From: Ascarosepion bandense
Lineage: Eukaryota; Mollusca; Cephalopoda; Sepiida; Sepiidae
Assembly (NCBI GenBank): GCA_037127315.1
Contig: JBBBDQ010000403.1
Coordinates: 1,872,001 to 1,936,000 of the forward strand
Length of the DNA: 64,000 bases
Reading direction: 5' to 3'
Positions 48,365 to 58,797 of this stretch are shown in pieces. The position numbers and the translations under genes were made by a program. The notes under the pieces were generated by a model. The model was not told where the DNA came from, made no database searches, and saw only the letters and a list, made by a program, of their open reading frames with translations. The first letter of the stretch is position 1. Every line of letters begins with the position of its first letter.

Positions 48365-49315
48365 TTCATATATAAGAAAGGCAGTACTGTTGTTATTGTA
48401 GATTGTGGTCTACCACAAAGTTTCTATTGTAATCTAAAACCATGGTTATATTGTAATCTGAGACCATGGTTATATTGTAATCTGAGACCATGGTTAAATT
48501 GTAATCTGAGACCATGGTTATATTGTAATCTGAAACCATGGTTATATTGTAATCTCAAGCCATTGTTCTATTGTAATTTGAAGCCATTGTTATATCGTAA
48601 TCTAAGGCCATGATTTTATTGTAACCATGGTAATATTGTAAACTGAGGCCAAGGTTATGTTGTAATCTGAAGCTATGGTTATATTGTAATCTCAAGCAAT
48701 TGTTCTATTACAATTTGAAGCCATTGTTATATTGTAATCTAAGGCTATGGTTCTATTGCAACCATGGTTATATTGTAATCTGAGGCCATGGTTATATTTT
48801 AATCTGAGACCATGGTTATATCGTAATTTGAAACCAATGTTATATTGTAATCTGAGGCCATGTTTTTATTTTAATCTGAGGCAATTTTTCTATTGTAATC
48901 GAAGGCCTAACACAATGTTTCTATTGCAATATGCTGTTTACCGCCCGGTTTCTATCGTAGTCTGAGTTTATGGTACTTTTGTAATCTGAGGATACTACAC
49001 TATTTCAATTATAATATATGGTCTACCACAATGTTTTTGTTTTAGTCTGAGGCCATGTTTTTATTGTAATCTGATATCTATCCCAATATTTCTATTGAAA
49101 TATACGGTCTTATAGTCTGAGGTATACGACAATATTTCTATTGTAGTCTGAGCTCTACCACAATATTTCTAATGTAATATGCATTTTGCATTTTAGTCTG
49201 CTGTCTACCACAATGTTTTTATTGTAGTTTGTGATCTATCCTAGTGTTACTATTGCAAACTGAAGCCTCTCACAATATCTCTTTTGTTGTATACTTGTCT
49301 ACCACAATACTAATT
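48365..49315. repeat. 24-bp minisatellite, array C
   Basis: Units such as CCATGGTTATATTGTAATCT, about 35-40 diverged copies decaying towards 49300. The frame is broken more often than in arrays A and B. Same family in a different intron. Confidence 0.88.
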
Positions 49316-49645
49316 TTAAAATGAAAAAGAAGAAATCAAATGGCAACGAAAGATTTCAGTGAAAGGAGTATCTAATGAGTATCTAATGAAATTCAATAAT
49401 AAAATAGCTAATCATGATTTTCTGCAAAGCAGTATTTGGATTAAAGTACAGGAAAAGAAAAAATGTCAATGACAGCTTGTAAAAAGATAAAATTTTAGAG
49501 AAAAATAAGTGCACATGTAAAAGTTTTCGCAAAGAAATCATAATAAATAATATTGGTTTTATATTGCATAAACACTAATAAATTACTGGATTTCAGAATT
49601 TAAGTGCAATAAAATATAGATAATGAAAATGAAAATTTTACGCAC

Positions 49646-49672
49646 CCATATATTCCAAATTGTCTTGATAAT
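49646..49672 (-). CDS. Mini-exon beta (27 bp)
   Basis: Acceptor TTATTTTATACACAG and donor GTGCGT (complement of 49640-49645). Phase 1-1; encodes (D)YQDNLEYM, a clear match to beta exons at 33538 and 60267. Confidence 0.8.
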
Positions 49673-49701
49673 CTGTGTATAAAATAAGAAATATTTTAAT
49701 A

Positions 49702-49702
49702 A

Positions 49703-49751
<49 letters not shown>

Positions 49752-49901
49752 TTTAATAAAACTAGTGATACCAATTAAAACGTGTATTCGCAGAAATGAA
49801 TGTTTTAGCATGTAATAACAAATAATTTTGGATTAAAAAGTTAATTTAACAATATAATACAATGCAATTATATATATATATATATGAACATATGGATCTG
49901 A

Positions 49902-49936
<35 letters not shown>

Positions 49937-49979
49937 CATATGGATCGGAATTGGACAAGATGATAGAATAAAGCAAAAG

Positions 49980-50020
<41 letters not shown>
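49702..50020. repeat. Cluster of (TA)n and (GT)n microsatellites
   Basis: (TA)n(GT)n at 49702-49746, then TA runs at 49871, 49903 and 49981. The segment GCATATGGATC is duplicated between runs (49888 and 49936). Confidence 0.9.
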
Positions 50021-50021
<1 letters not shown>

Positions 50022-51707
50022 TCAGATTTTAATTAAATTAGACCAGTAAACAATTGTATAAAAACTAATCATTACACGTTTGTTTGAAGGAAGATGAAGA
50101 TTCAACATGTAGAGCATTCAAACTAAAAAAAGTTAAAAATAGTAACAAACTAGCGAACTATGTATAGAAATAAAAAGAAAAAAAATGGCGGAAACCCCGA
50201 CGTGAGGTGGAAAATATTAAAGAAGAAAGTCAAACACAATAACGGTGGGGATATCTGCGGATTGTGCCAAGAAGTAAGGTTGGTTAAAGTAATATTTCCA
50301 GATTAACAAAAGCTACTAAATAATAGATCTGAAATAATGTTCGGATTTAGACACATTAGAAAATACTTTCTAGACTTGTACAAACCCAGATGAAAGGATT
50401 TCTAATACCAAACCATTCCCTTACTTTGAACTTCCCGTTATGAATTTATAAAGCATTAAGTGTTATACCATCAGTTAAAATGTGGGATGTTTATCTATTC
50501 TTTTTCTGTTTGTGGTGGGAGTCCGTTCTAGTGAATGGTAGCTGTATACTGTTGCAGGTTAACGGACTTTGGCCTTGTTGTAGATAGCCCACTATAAGTC
50601 ATAAAATGATTACAAATCAAGAAAGGCAATTTGAGTTGAAAAATAACATTTTATATATACACATATCAATTAATGTTTTTACAATTAAAGTAATACTAGA
50701 ATATAGGTCCAACGGAGGTTAAAATGTTCATGGCAAATAATAAGCTGAAAGAGAATGAATGCTTAGGAATGTGGGGAGCGTGTAAGTGAGGAATGTCTTT
50801 GATGTAGTCGCTCATTATGTCAGTAAGTAGTTTTGAGACAGGGGAGAAGGAAGGAGGCAAGTGTAGTAGCCTTAAGTCAAGGAGATATTGATTACGCTAT
50901 TCTCCTGAGGTCTACCTGCTGGGGTCTGTCTGTATCTGCTTTTTATATCTTCTTTTTGGATCACAGCAGCTCGTTTGGGATTTCACACTTGTATTTGATT
51001 CTGGGCTTCCCATTGGCTGATAAATAAAATTCGCGTAGGAAATTTAATATTCGATTAATTTTTATTTTTCAACCGGAACATCTGCGCGAACTCGGATGCG
51101 CAACGACGGCTTTTGGTCATTTGCTTTCTGTTCGTGAAAGTGCGAACATCCGGTCTCTCGCTTTTGCTCCGTATCACCACAAAAACAAATCATCTGACGA
51201 AACCGAAAAGGTCGAAACCATCTGTCATTGTTCAAGCTTCTTATAATGCTTTTTCTGTTATTCTTTCACACTTTCAACCTCGTGTCTTGGGTGAAATGAT
51301 TATATATATGGATGTAGCCGATTTGAGTGATCGGGAGGTTTTTCTCTCGTGTGGTTTTGATAATAGTACGAACAGAAACATGCATGTGTTCGGTAATATG
51401 GCTAAAATATGATATAAATGCTATATATCAGAATAAAGGTGGGTAAACGAATGACAAAATGAAAACATACTATGTAACGTCTTTCGTCTTTCAAAAGAAC
51501 TTATGACTAAATAGCGTTTCATTTCAAGACGATTTCTTTTGTCAGAAAAAAATCATATTCGTCCCAGAAAACACTCTTTCAACTTACAGCAATAGTATCA
51601 ATTATAGTTTTATATGTCCGCTAATTAATATATATGATATTTTCGGCTAATCACACAACCAGTTTTCTAAGCTTTTTTAATTTTAAGAATTGTTTCACCT
51701 GTGCCGC

Positions 51708-51710
<3 letters not shown>
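50021..51710. other. Intron sequence, unclassified
   Basis: 50470-51420 is less AT-rich and contains CCATTGGCTGATAAAT, like the block at 22260. On the plus strand a 99-codon ORF (51113-51412) has no recognisable domain and no upstream context, so I do not call it a gene. Confidence 0.35.

Positions 51711-51755
<45 letters not shown>
51711..51755. repeat. (TA)n microsatellite
   Basis: Perfect TA run; further TA runs at 51811-51830 and 51886-51910 separate the ribozyme-like modules. Confidence 0.95.
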
Positions 51756-51761
<6 letters not shown>

Positions 51762-51810
51762 ATCTGCATACAGGACTGCTTCTCTGTATCACAACTCATC
51801 AATACGGAAT
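51756..51810 (-). ncRNA. Degenerate hammerhead-like module, copy C1
   Basis: On the minus strand: CCGTA-like stem I, TTGATGA (core C changed to T), stem II GTTGTGATACAGA, GAAG in place of GAAA. It lacks the tRNA-like head. Probably inactive. Confidence 0.5.
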
Positions 51811-51830
51811 ATATATATATATATATATAT

Positions 51831-51883
51831 AAAGTCATCTGCATACAGGACTGCTTCTCTGTATCACAACTCATCAGTACGGA

Positions 51884-51885
<2 letters not shown>
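51831..51885 (-). ncRNA. Degenerate hammerhead-like module, copy C2
   Basis: Nearly identical to C1, 75 bp away, but with the CTGATGA core intact. GAAA is still GAAG. It is in the sense orientation of the host gene. Tandem duplication with (TA)n spacers. Confidence 0.52.
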
Positions 51886-51916
<31 letters not shown>

Positions 51917-52178
51917 GGGGGGGGGGCATGTATGCAATATTATTATTATTATTATTATTTATAATAAAAACATTTTTGTTAAAGAAGAGCTGTCGTGGTT
52001 CAGTGCTATATATATTATAAAAACTGTTGTGTCGCGAAAAATGTTTTTATTATAAATAATACAATATTGCAACAACAAATATTGTTCCACTACTGATCGA
52101 GCACTGTTATAAAGCCAATGCTATGAACTGTGGAATGTCATTCCATTAGTCCTTATTACCTTATTACTACTACTATAA

Positions 52179-52180
<2 letters not shown>

Positions 52181-52230
<50 letters not shown>
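52181..52230. repeat. (TA)n microsatellite
   Basis: Perfect TA run. Confidence 0.95.
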
Positions 52231-52232
<2 letters not shown>

Positions 52233-52384
52233 TAGCATGTCCCTTTTGGTTGCATGCTGTTCAGCCATCTTTAATCTTCCAAAATTTAAGTGCAATGTGA
52301 ATTGCTTCTATCTGTTGTCCTTCTGATTACTCTTCTTTTGTTCTCGCTCCTTAGCACTGTTTCTCTTTATATCTCTTACACACG

Positions 52385-52436
52385 CAGTAACCTCTTGTAT
52401 ATCAGTGGCTTTACTGCCTTGATTGGGGTGAATTCG

Positions 52437-52511
<75 letters not shown>
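52385..52511 (+). repeat. MITE right-end fragment with (GT)n
   Basis: ATCAGTGGCTTTACTGCCTT and GGGGTGAATTCG match the MITE family end. A perfect (GT)n of about 36 units follows at 52439-52511. Confidence 0.75.
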
Positions 52512-52662
52512 ATGCATTAAACAAATAACTAAGGGAGATAATAATTACAAGAAGGGAAACAATCTAAATGTCTGAAATGCAACGTGAATGTAATTTAAGC
52601 TTAACCCATCTGAAGTAAAATGATTTAGAAAAATGAAAAAATTTAGATAAAATTTTACGAAC

Positions 52663-52689
52663 CTTTTATGATCCAGTTTTTGTCATAAC
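52663..52689 (-). CDS. Mini-exon alpha (27 bp) after VWA exon 1
   Basis: Acceptor CATTATCTCTTCAG and donor GTTCGT (complement of 52657-52662). Phase 1-1. With the A ending VWA exon 1 the first codon is AGT, giving (S)YDKNWIIK. Next junction GAT (Asp) with beta at 49646. Confidence 0.82.
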
Positions 52690-53606
52690 CTGAAGAGATA
52701 ATGAAGAGAAATGAAAATGAAGTGAACAATGATATTGAAAAAAAAAAAATCTTCCTTCAAAAATATATATTTCAGGATATATTTTTACAATACTGCTACA
52801 ATATTTCCTGGTGGATATTACAAGAAGATTTGAATGACAATTCAAGTAAAAAAGATGAGGTCGTATTTAAAAACAATTAGACGTTTTGAGAAATTTTTAC
52901 TTAGATTAAAAAACTTATTTCAAACAGTAAGATTGAATAGGATCGCTCCTACTCTACTATCAGTGATAGCCTTTTTGTTGGCAGGAATAAAAAATATACA
53001 AAAAAAAAAAACTCACTAAAAGCAGGATAAATTGTAAATTAAAATCGTATATTTTATCTGTTTTATTTTCTAGTGCGAGACGAGGAAATAGACGTCTTGA
53101 CACTTTGAAGGTCGGTAACGAAAACAGCGAGTTGGGCGTTTTTAGACACGAAGAATATGTTCATCGGACAGGAAAGATTTCTGTTGCATGCTGGGAGAAC
53201 TTTTATTATTTTGGTTTTGTTTATTTTATTTTTAACAACGTTTTAATATTGTTTTATTTTATTTTATTCATGACATTTATTACTATTATTTCATATTTTT
53301 ATATTTATTAATAATGTCCGTATATACCCAGCACAATATAGATAATAAATCACAAAATAGGCAGGTGTTGAAATTGATTTAAAAAATTAATAAAGAGAAT
53401 ACACAAGATCTATGTCTTGATAAAATTTTACAACAAAGCACCTTCCCCAAAAATATGAAAATAAGTTTTGAAATGGAAATTAGAAAAAAACATGTAATGT
53501 CTAAACTTGGGGTCCATTTATTCTTTAATATATTGAAAAATTAAATATTTTATTGAAATATATGTACGACATTGAGATTTTAATGGATAATAAAGTACAT
53601 ATTGAT
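52690..53606. other. Intron sequence without recognised features
   Basis: AT-rich; a donor-like site near 53010 has no matching acceptor. Nothing supported. Confidence 0.35.
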
Positions 53607-53727
53607 GTACATTGTGGTGTCGTGGATATCGTAACGAGAGAGCGGAGTTCGAATTTCCGTTGAATTTATTGTATTCACCTACTCGCAAATACCATTTGGG
53701 AAAGGTATTAATCCGTCTCTTCCCTGG
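53607..53727 (+). mobile_element. tRNA-derived SINE, 3'-truncated (family 1)
   Basis: Head only: ATTGTGGTGTCGTGGATATC, box B GAGTTCGAATTTCC, then CATTTGGGAAAGGTATTAAT; cut after 'cgtctcttccc'. Confidence 0.75.
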
Positions 53728-54309
53728 GGATATTACTATTCACATCCACATACATAGAATTCAACATGTTATATTCAACAGCGTGTAAAACATTATCATA
53801 TTTACACCTATGCATTAAAACAACATGCGTATTTTCATCCGCGAGACACGCCACGTTAGCAGATAGTGATTGGTTTATCATAAATGGTCATCCTGTGTTC
53901 ACGTGTTAAATCCAATTTTTTCGCGCTTACCGCGCGTTCATATAAGTAGCACATCTACACGTATTGCTTCAGTGAGGCCCCAGCTATCAAGGTAGTTGTG
54001 GGACATGCGTATAATTCTCACTGACATACACCCGCACTCGATTGCAGGTAGCAATCGCCGGCGATAATTTATTTCTTATACATACATGCATGTAAACACA
54101 CATTTCTCAATACAAGCTCAAATGGGAACTGAACTCAAGAACTGTATGTACATTATTCTTCTCAGAACTTTATTCCAATCAATTTTCCAAAGAACATTTT
54201 ACATTCTCTACAGTCTATGGGAGAAAACTCTTTCTCCTTCTATTCACTTTTACAGTAATTTGCATGCTTCTCTCGATTAATTGTATTATTGTTAATACAT
54301 ATTTATTCG
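53728..54309. other. Intron sequence, unclassified
   Basis: 53850-54070 is less AT-rich with 'cgcgcttaccgcgcg'. No coding or RNA gene recognised. Confidence 0.35.
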
Positions 54310-54427
54310 GCTTACGGCCATATCATGTTTAATCCACCGGTTCTCGCTCGATCACCGAAGTTAAGCAATGTTGAGCCTGGTCAGTACTTAGATGGGTGAC
54401 CGATTGGGAATACCAGGTGCTGTAAGA
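54310..54427 (+). rRNA. 5S rRNA-like unit 1 (pseudogene or SINE part)
   Basis: About 118 bp matching the animal 5S rRNA plan: GCTTACGGCCATATCA start, internal promoter box A (AAGTTAAGCAATGTTG), box C (CAGTACTTAGATGGGTGACC) and AATACCAGGTGCTGTAAG end. There is no T-run terminator. It is followed by a linker ending GGATGTGCGT. Confidence 0.75.
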
Positions 54428-54447
54428 GTTTAGTGATGGATGTGCGT

Positions 54448-54557
54448 GCTTACGGCCATATCACGTTGAATACACGCTAGATCACCGAAGTTAAGCAACA
54501 TTGAACTTGGTCAGTACCTAGATGGGTGACCGCTTGGGAATACCAGGTGTTGTAAGC
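54448..54557 (+). rRNA. 5S rRNA-like unit 2 (deleted by about 9 bp)
   Basis: Same as unit 1 but lacking about 9 bp in the loop A/helix III region (ATACACGCTAGATCACCG). Promoter boxes retained. Expected 5S length is about 120, so it is not a functional rRNA gene. Confidence 0.75.
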
Positions 54558-54873
54558 GTATAGTGACGGATGTGCGTTGTGGTGCAGTGGATATCAGCTT
54601 GGAAAGAGAAATCGGTGAGACGAGTTCGAATTCCAGTTGAATACCCTGCATTCACTTAAGCACTGGTACTCTTGGGAAAGGTATTAATCCGTCCCTTCCC
54701 TCCAATTAGTAAGATTTGTATCATTAATCGTTATTATCTACCCAGCAAAATATTCTTGCAACCTAAAAAATAATATGGATTGAAATAACCTACAAAAGGT
54801 TGATAAAACATAAAAAAACAAATCAAATTATACATGTCCTTTCCACTGAATATAGTATATAAATTATACTTAC

Positions 54874-55437
54874 TCCAATAAATTCTGTATGCCACTACCC
54901 AAGCGTATTTTACAAGAACCCAATATTCGGGTACTCTCACAATGAACCAATTCGATGGAAAACTGGCGATTCTTTTTTCATTTGCCATGTTCACTTGTCC
55001 AATGGCCACAACAAACACTTTCACATCTTTACGTTTCAGCAATTTCGCCTGATCTGCAGTCCACCAAATATTGTTGGCTTCACCGTTGGTGACAACAATA
55101 GCAACGCTGATCACATGTGGTCTTGCGCCATATCGGAAAGTGAAAGAGTATTGCCTGAGGAAACTTAGTGCTCGGCTCGTGTAATGCTGTCCCCTTACAT
55201 AAGAAATCCTGTCAATGGCTCGTAGGACTTGACGCAAATTCTTGTAAGTATTTAAATTGAAATTATCTTTAACCAAAGTGCTGTAGGTGATAACACCGAC
55301 TCTCACATGTCTGGGTGCAACGCGGAAAAACCTGATGACATTCTTCACAAAGGCTTTGGTTTTTTTGAAGTTTTCCAAACCAATAAAGGTAGACGAGTCC
55401 AGAACAAACATTATATCTAATTTTGCTGTTTTATAAC
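54874..55437 (-). CDS. VWA-domain exon 1 (first in transcription order)
   Basis: 564 bp, phase 1-1. Acceptor ATCTTTTTTAACAG (55438 upward) and donor GTAAGT (complement of 54868-54873). Same domain plan as exon 4, with IMFVLDSST, VRVGVITYST, VAIVVTNGEAN, VKVFVVAIGQ, WFIVRVPEY and RIYWS. It differs from exon 4 by roughly six scattered bases plus a cluster near the end (VLVKYAWVVAY against VLQRYAWLLAY). The MIDAS is degenerate (DSSTF, TNG). Residues beyond YWS in the long ORF are intron. Confidence 0.87.
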
Positions 55438-55499
55438 CTGTTAAAAAAGATAGAAGAAAATTCTAACTTTTTAAGACATATATAAACAATGAATCTATT

Positions 55500-56456
55500 A
55501 ACTTTATAAATATAACAGTTATAGGAACTGCACAGAGGAAAAATAAATAAATTAGATACAATTTTTTCGAATTCATTAAAAGGATTTTGCTAATATCGCA
55601 AGAAATCAGGTGATGATTTATATATATTATCTGTAGTCAGAGCCGGCGCGAGTGTCTCGTTCCCTATCCCATTAAATCTATAATACGGTACCCACTCAAT
55701 TTTCATAAGGTATTTATATAATCTTTATTGTATCCCAATTATGTACAATAATGGATCACATGCAAAACACGTGAACAATTGAACTAGAAAAACTGGAAAA
55801 AATACAATGTATGTAGATACAAATTAGGGACTTGTCATAATAAATCACTCCATCTTGAATAAATGTTTGCGGTAACTTTTAACATCAACTTGAGATTTTT
55901 CTTGTTAAAATTTTAAATAATTTTAATGCATTCATAATTATGGATAAGAAATCGTGAATAGTGTTTGTTTTAGGCTTAGCACAAGGAAAACAAATTCACA
56001 GGTTTGGACAAAAAAAAAAAAAATGACCCAGAATGAATTCAAAATCCGGGGCAATTTTTCATCCTTTAATATTCAGTTGTGCTTAGTTTAATTTGTAATG
56101 TATATAAATGTAGGCAGATAAAAGCAAATGTTGTAAAGATAGGAATGTTCACATATCACCAATCAGGTTTGCGCCTCACCAGGCGGGGAGTTATGGGATA
56201 TTATGCACCGGTCCTGTCTGTTATGTCTTGAAAAATGATTTTGTTCAGTTAAAATCTTGCTTTTCAATGAATCTAGAAGAGTTAGTAACAAACTAAATAC
56301 CACAGAAGCCATGATAGAATCCGAAAAATAAATAAATAAATTGAACAAAATCTATAACTTAAATTTTGTTACTAGAAATGTAACATGAAAACGGATTCTT
56401 ACAAAAGAAAAATTAACAAAGTGATGGAGAAAAAATAGATATTTTAGAGAATTAAC
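55500..56456. other. Intron sequence without recognised features
   Basis: AT-rich; short ORFs only. A 9-bp phase-compatible microexon candidate lies just beyond at 56457-56465 (see findings). Confidence 0.35.
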
Positions 56457-56513
56457 CTGACTTTTCTAAAAAAAGTAATGATTATTGACATTGTACTAAG
56501 GCAAATTAAATCT

Positions 56514-57150
56514 GGTAAATTTTCGTTTTAAGTACCGACGGCTTTTCCCCTTCAAATTTAACTAAAATAGCATTATCTCTGTGCAAATGTATATGCTGAA
56601 CTCAAATCAACTGTTATTGAAGAAACTTACCCTTTTTTATCTAAATGGCCATAAAAAAAAACTATATTTTGTAATTTTCTCTCCCGTAACTCTCACGAAG
56701 TCATGTAATTAACTGCAGAATAACGTACTGCATATGCGACGAATTTTTGCAGATTTTTGTCGATTTTCTTTATTTACTGATACTTTCGGCGATGTACTTC
56801 CGGTAATGAAAGTAATGCGCTATTGTATTTCTACGCTTATTACTTTCATGACAGGAAGTACATCGCCGGAAGTTTCAGTAAAGGAACAAAATCGACCAAA
56901 AATCGACAAAAATTGCTGCTTACGTAGAACGTCATTCTGCAGTTAATTACATGACTTCGTGAGAGTTACAGGGGAGAAAAAGTGCGAGATATAGTTCGTT
57001 TTTTTTATAGACTTTCAAAGCAAAAAAGGTAAATTTCTTCAATAACTAACTGTTGATTTGAGTTCAGCATATACATTTGCACAGAAATAATGCTATTTTG
57101 GATAAATTTGAAGGGCGAAAAGCCGTCGGCACCTAAAACGAACATTTACC
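56514..57150. mobile_element. 637-bp near-perfect palindrome (foldback element)
   Basis: Arms of about 305 bp. The left end GGTAAATTTTCGTTTTAAGT pairs with the right end CTAAAACGAACATTTACC. Inner matches include GACGGCTTTTC/GAAAAGCCGTC and GGCGATGTACTTCC/GGAAGTACATCGCC. The centre is near 56833. No transposase. Confidence 0.9.
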
Positions 57151-57544
57151 TTAAATCTTATAGAAAAAGTTAATTTTTAAGCATTGATTTAAAAATAATC
57201 TTATAATACTATGCACCAAGTTTATTTATATATATTTAATCTGTAATGTCTGTAACTTTGAATATCGATGGCAGTGTGATTGTTAAACGGTTAAAGATGT
57301 TTATTGTTTTTATTAATGAAACCAAAAAATGGAAAGAATGACTGTATGAGAGTCGATTACAACAATAATAATTGGAAAAAATTACTTAAAAAGTCACTTG
57401 TGAAAACCATTTTATAATGTAAAGCGTTTAACAAAATATGCTGTCGTTGTTTAGGCCATTAACAAAGTAGTATTAATGTATCTACGGGGCACATAAAGGA
57501 GAACCGATTTCAAATTACTATCAAGTAATAAAATGATCTCTTAG
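57151..57544. other. Intron sequence without recognised features
   Basis: AT-rich; nothing supported. Confidence 0.35.
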
Positions 57545-57970
57545 GTATTCTTCTTCATGTGCCGTTTCCCTTCAGCGCGTAGGCGATCATAGACCTCCAC
57601 ATGTTCCTATCCCTTGTCGGTCTCAACAATTTTCCTCTTGGCATCTCTTCCAAACTCCGCTCCATCATCCACCTCTTCATGCCTATCAGGTATGTGCCGT
57701 GCTGCTTTCCCCTGTCTTACTTTCCCTTTATCCTTCCTGTGAGTATTACATTCGCCAAACCCTCATTTCTCATCACGTGTTCCATAAACCTCAGCAGTCT
57801 CTTCCTGATACTAAGTATAAGTTTTCTTTTCGTTTGCATCCTCTCCAAAACCTTGTCGTTGCTCACATGTTCGGTCTATGGTATCCTCATCATTCTTCTG
57901 TAGAACCACATTTCTACAGTTTCTTCATCTTTGAGGAGATCGTCCAGCATTCGCTACCCTATAGAAGGAC
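57545..57970 (-). mobile_element. RTE-type LINE fragment
   Basis: Minus-strand counterpart of the motif series at 63547-64000 (VEMWFYRRMI, CSNDKVLERM, RLLRFMEHVM-like frames), with frameshifts. The plus-strand ORFs here are antisense shadows. Confidence 0.65.
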
Positions 57971-58230
57971 ATATATACTGCGTACTAATTATTATTGTTA
58001 AAAGCTAGTAATAGAAGCGGCAACAGGGTATGCCATAATTGCTGATAGTTTCGGGTATTATATATCTGTATTAATATAAGATTTTATTTGACATGAAATG
58101 AGGGTTTAGTTTTCTATTGTTAGTCAGTAATGAAATGATCCTCAAGGCATTACAAATATTATTGTTAAAACTAAATAATAGTAAAGATAACAGAATATGC
58201 CATAATTTTTTATAGTTTGGGTTAAGTTAG

Positions 58231-58487
58231 CCGAGTTCGAATTCCAGTTAAATTCCTTGTATTCACTTACGCGCAAATACCCTTGGGAAAGGTATTAATC
58301 CGTCTCTTCCCTCCAGTTATGGGTTAAATAATAGGACAGATTGGGTTCTATAGCCTTGGCTGGCAACCAGTCTACCGCAGAAAGCAATGGTAACCTACTA
58401 CTGGATAATCTTCTGCCCAGTCAGTCATGTCTCTTTCGAGACATGATCGCATAAGCGTGTATCATGAAGGGCACTTAACTGACTGAC
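58231..58487 (+). mobile_element. tRNA-derived SINE, head-truncated (family 1)
   Basis: Begins inside box B (CCGAGTTCGAATTCCAG) and ends CACTTAACTGACTGACTG. Confidence 0.82.
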
Positions 58488-58700
58488 TGTATTAATATAA
58501 AATTTTAGTGGACATGAAGTGAAGGATTTGTTTTCTATTGTCAGTAAGTAATAAACTGATTCCAGTCAGTCATGTCTCTTCCGGGACATGATTGCATAAG
58601 CATGTATCACGAAGGGCACTTAACTGACTGACTGTATTAATATAAAATTTCAGTGGACATGAAGTGAGGGATTTGTTTTCTATTGTCAGTAAGTAATAAA
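58488..58700. repeat. Tandem duplication of SINE tail plus flank
   Basis: About 130 bp (GTCATGTCTCTT... ACTTAACTGACTGACTGTAT, then GGACATGAAGTGA and AGTAATAAACTGAT) occurs twice, at 58425-58560 and 58564-58705. The second copy duplicates the SINE end together with genomic flank. Confidence 0.75.
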
Positions 58701-58773
58701 CTGATCCTCTAGCTATTACTGCACATGTTAGAGAAATAAAGAAATATGAAGTCAGATATAAAAAGATACTAAC

Positions 58774-58797
58774 CAGTCAGTTTGAAAACTTTCGAAA
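58774..58797 (-). CDS. Mini-exon delta (24 bp) before VWA exon 1
   Basis: Acceptor TTTTTATTTTATAG and donor GTTAGT (complement of 58768-58773). Phase 1-1; encodes (V)SKVFKLT, then the shared Gly codon of VWA exon 1. Confidence 0.8.

Larger units (their letters stand above)
54310..54712 (+). mobile_element. Composite element: 5S - linker - 5S - linker - tRNA-SINE head
   Basis: Two 5S-like units are each followed by a linker with GTGAC/TGGATGTGCGT. After the second, the linker continues without a break into the family 1 head (TGTGGTGCAGTGGATATCAG, box B GAGTTCGAATTCC). The body is truncated after 'cccttccctccaatta'. Confidence 0.7.

Noticed and set aside
51113..51412. 99-codon plus-strand ORF
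   Set aside because: No recognisable domain, no promoter or splice context; length is within chance for this composition.
54310..54557. Functional 5S rRNA genes
   Set aside because: Unit 2 is deleted, neither has a T-run terminator, and both are fused to a SINE head.
57601..58001. Two overlapping 100-codon plus-strand ORFs
   Set aside because: They are antisense to the RTE-type LINE fragment.
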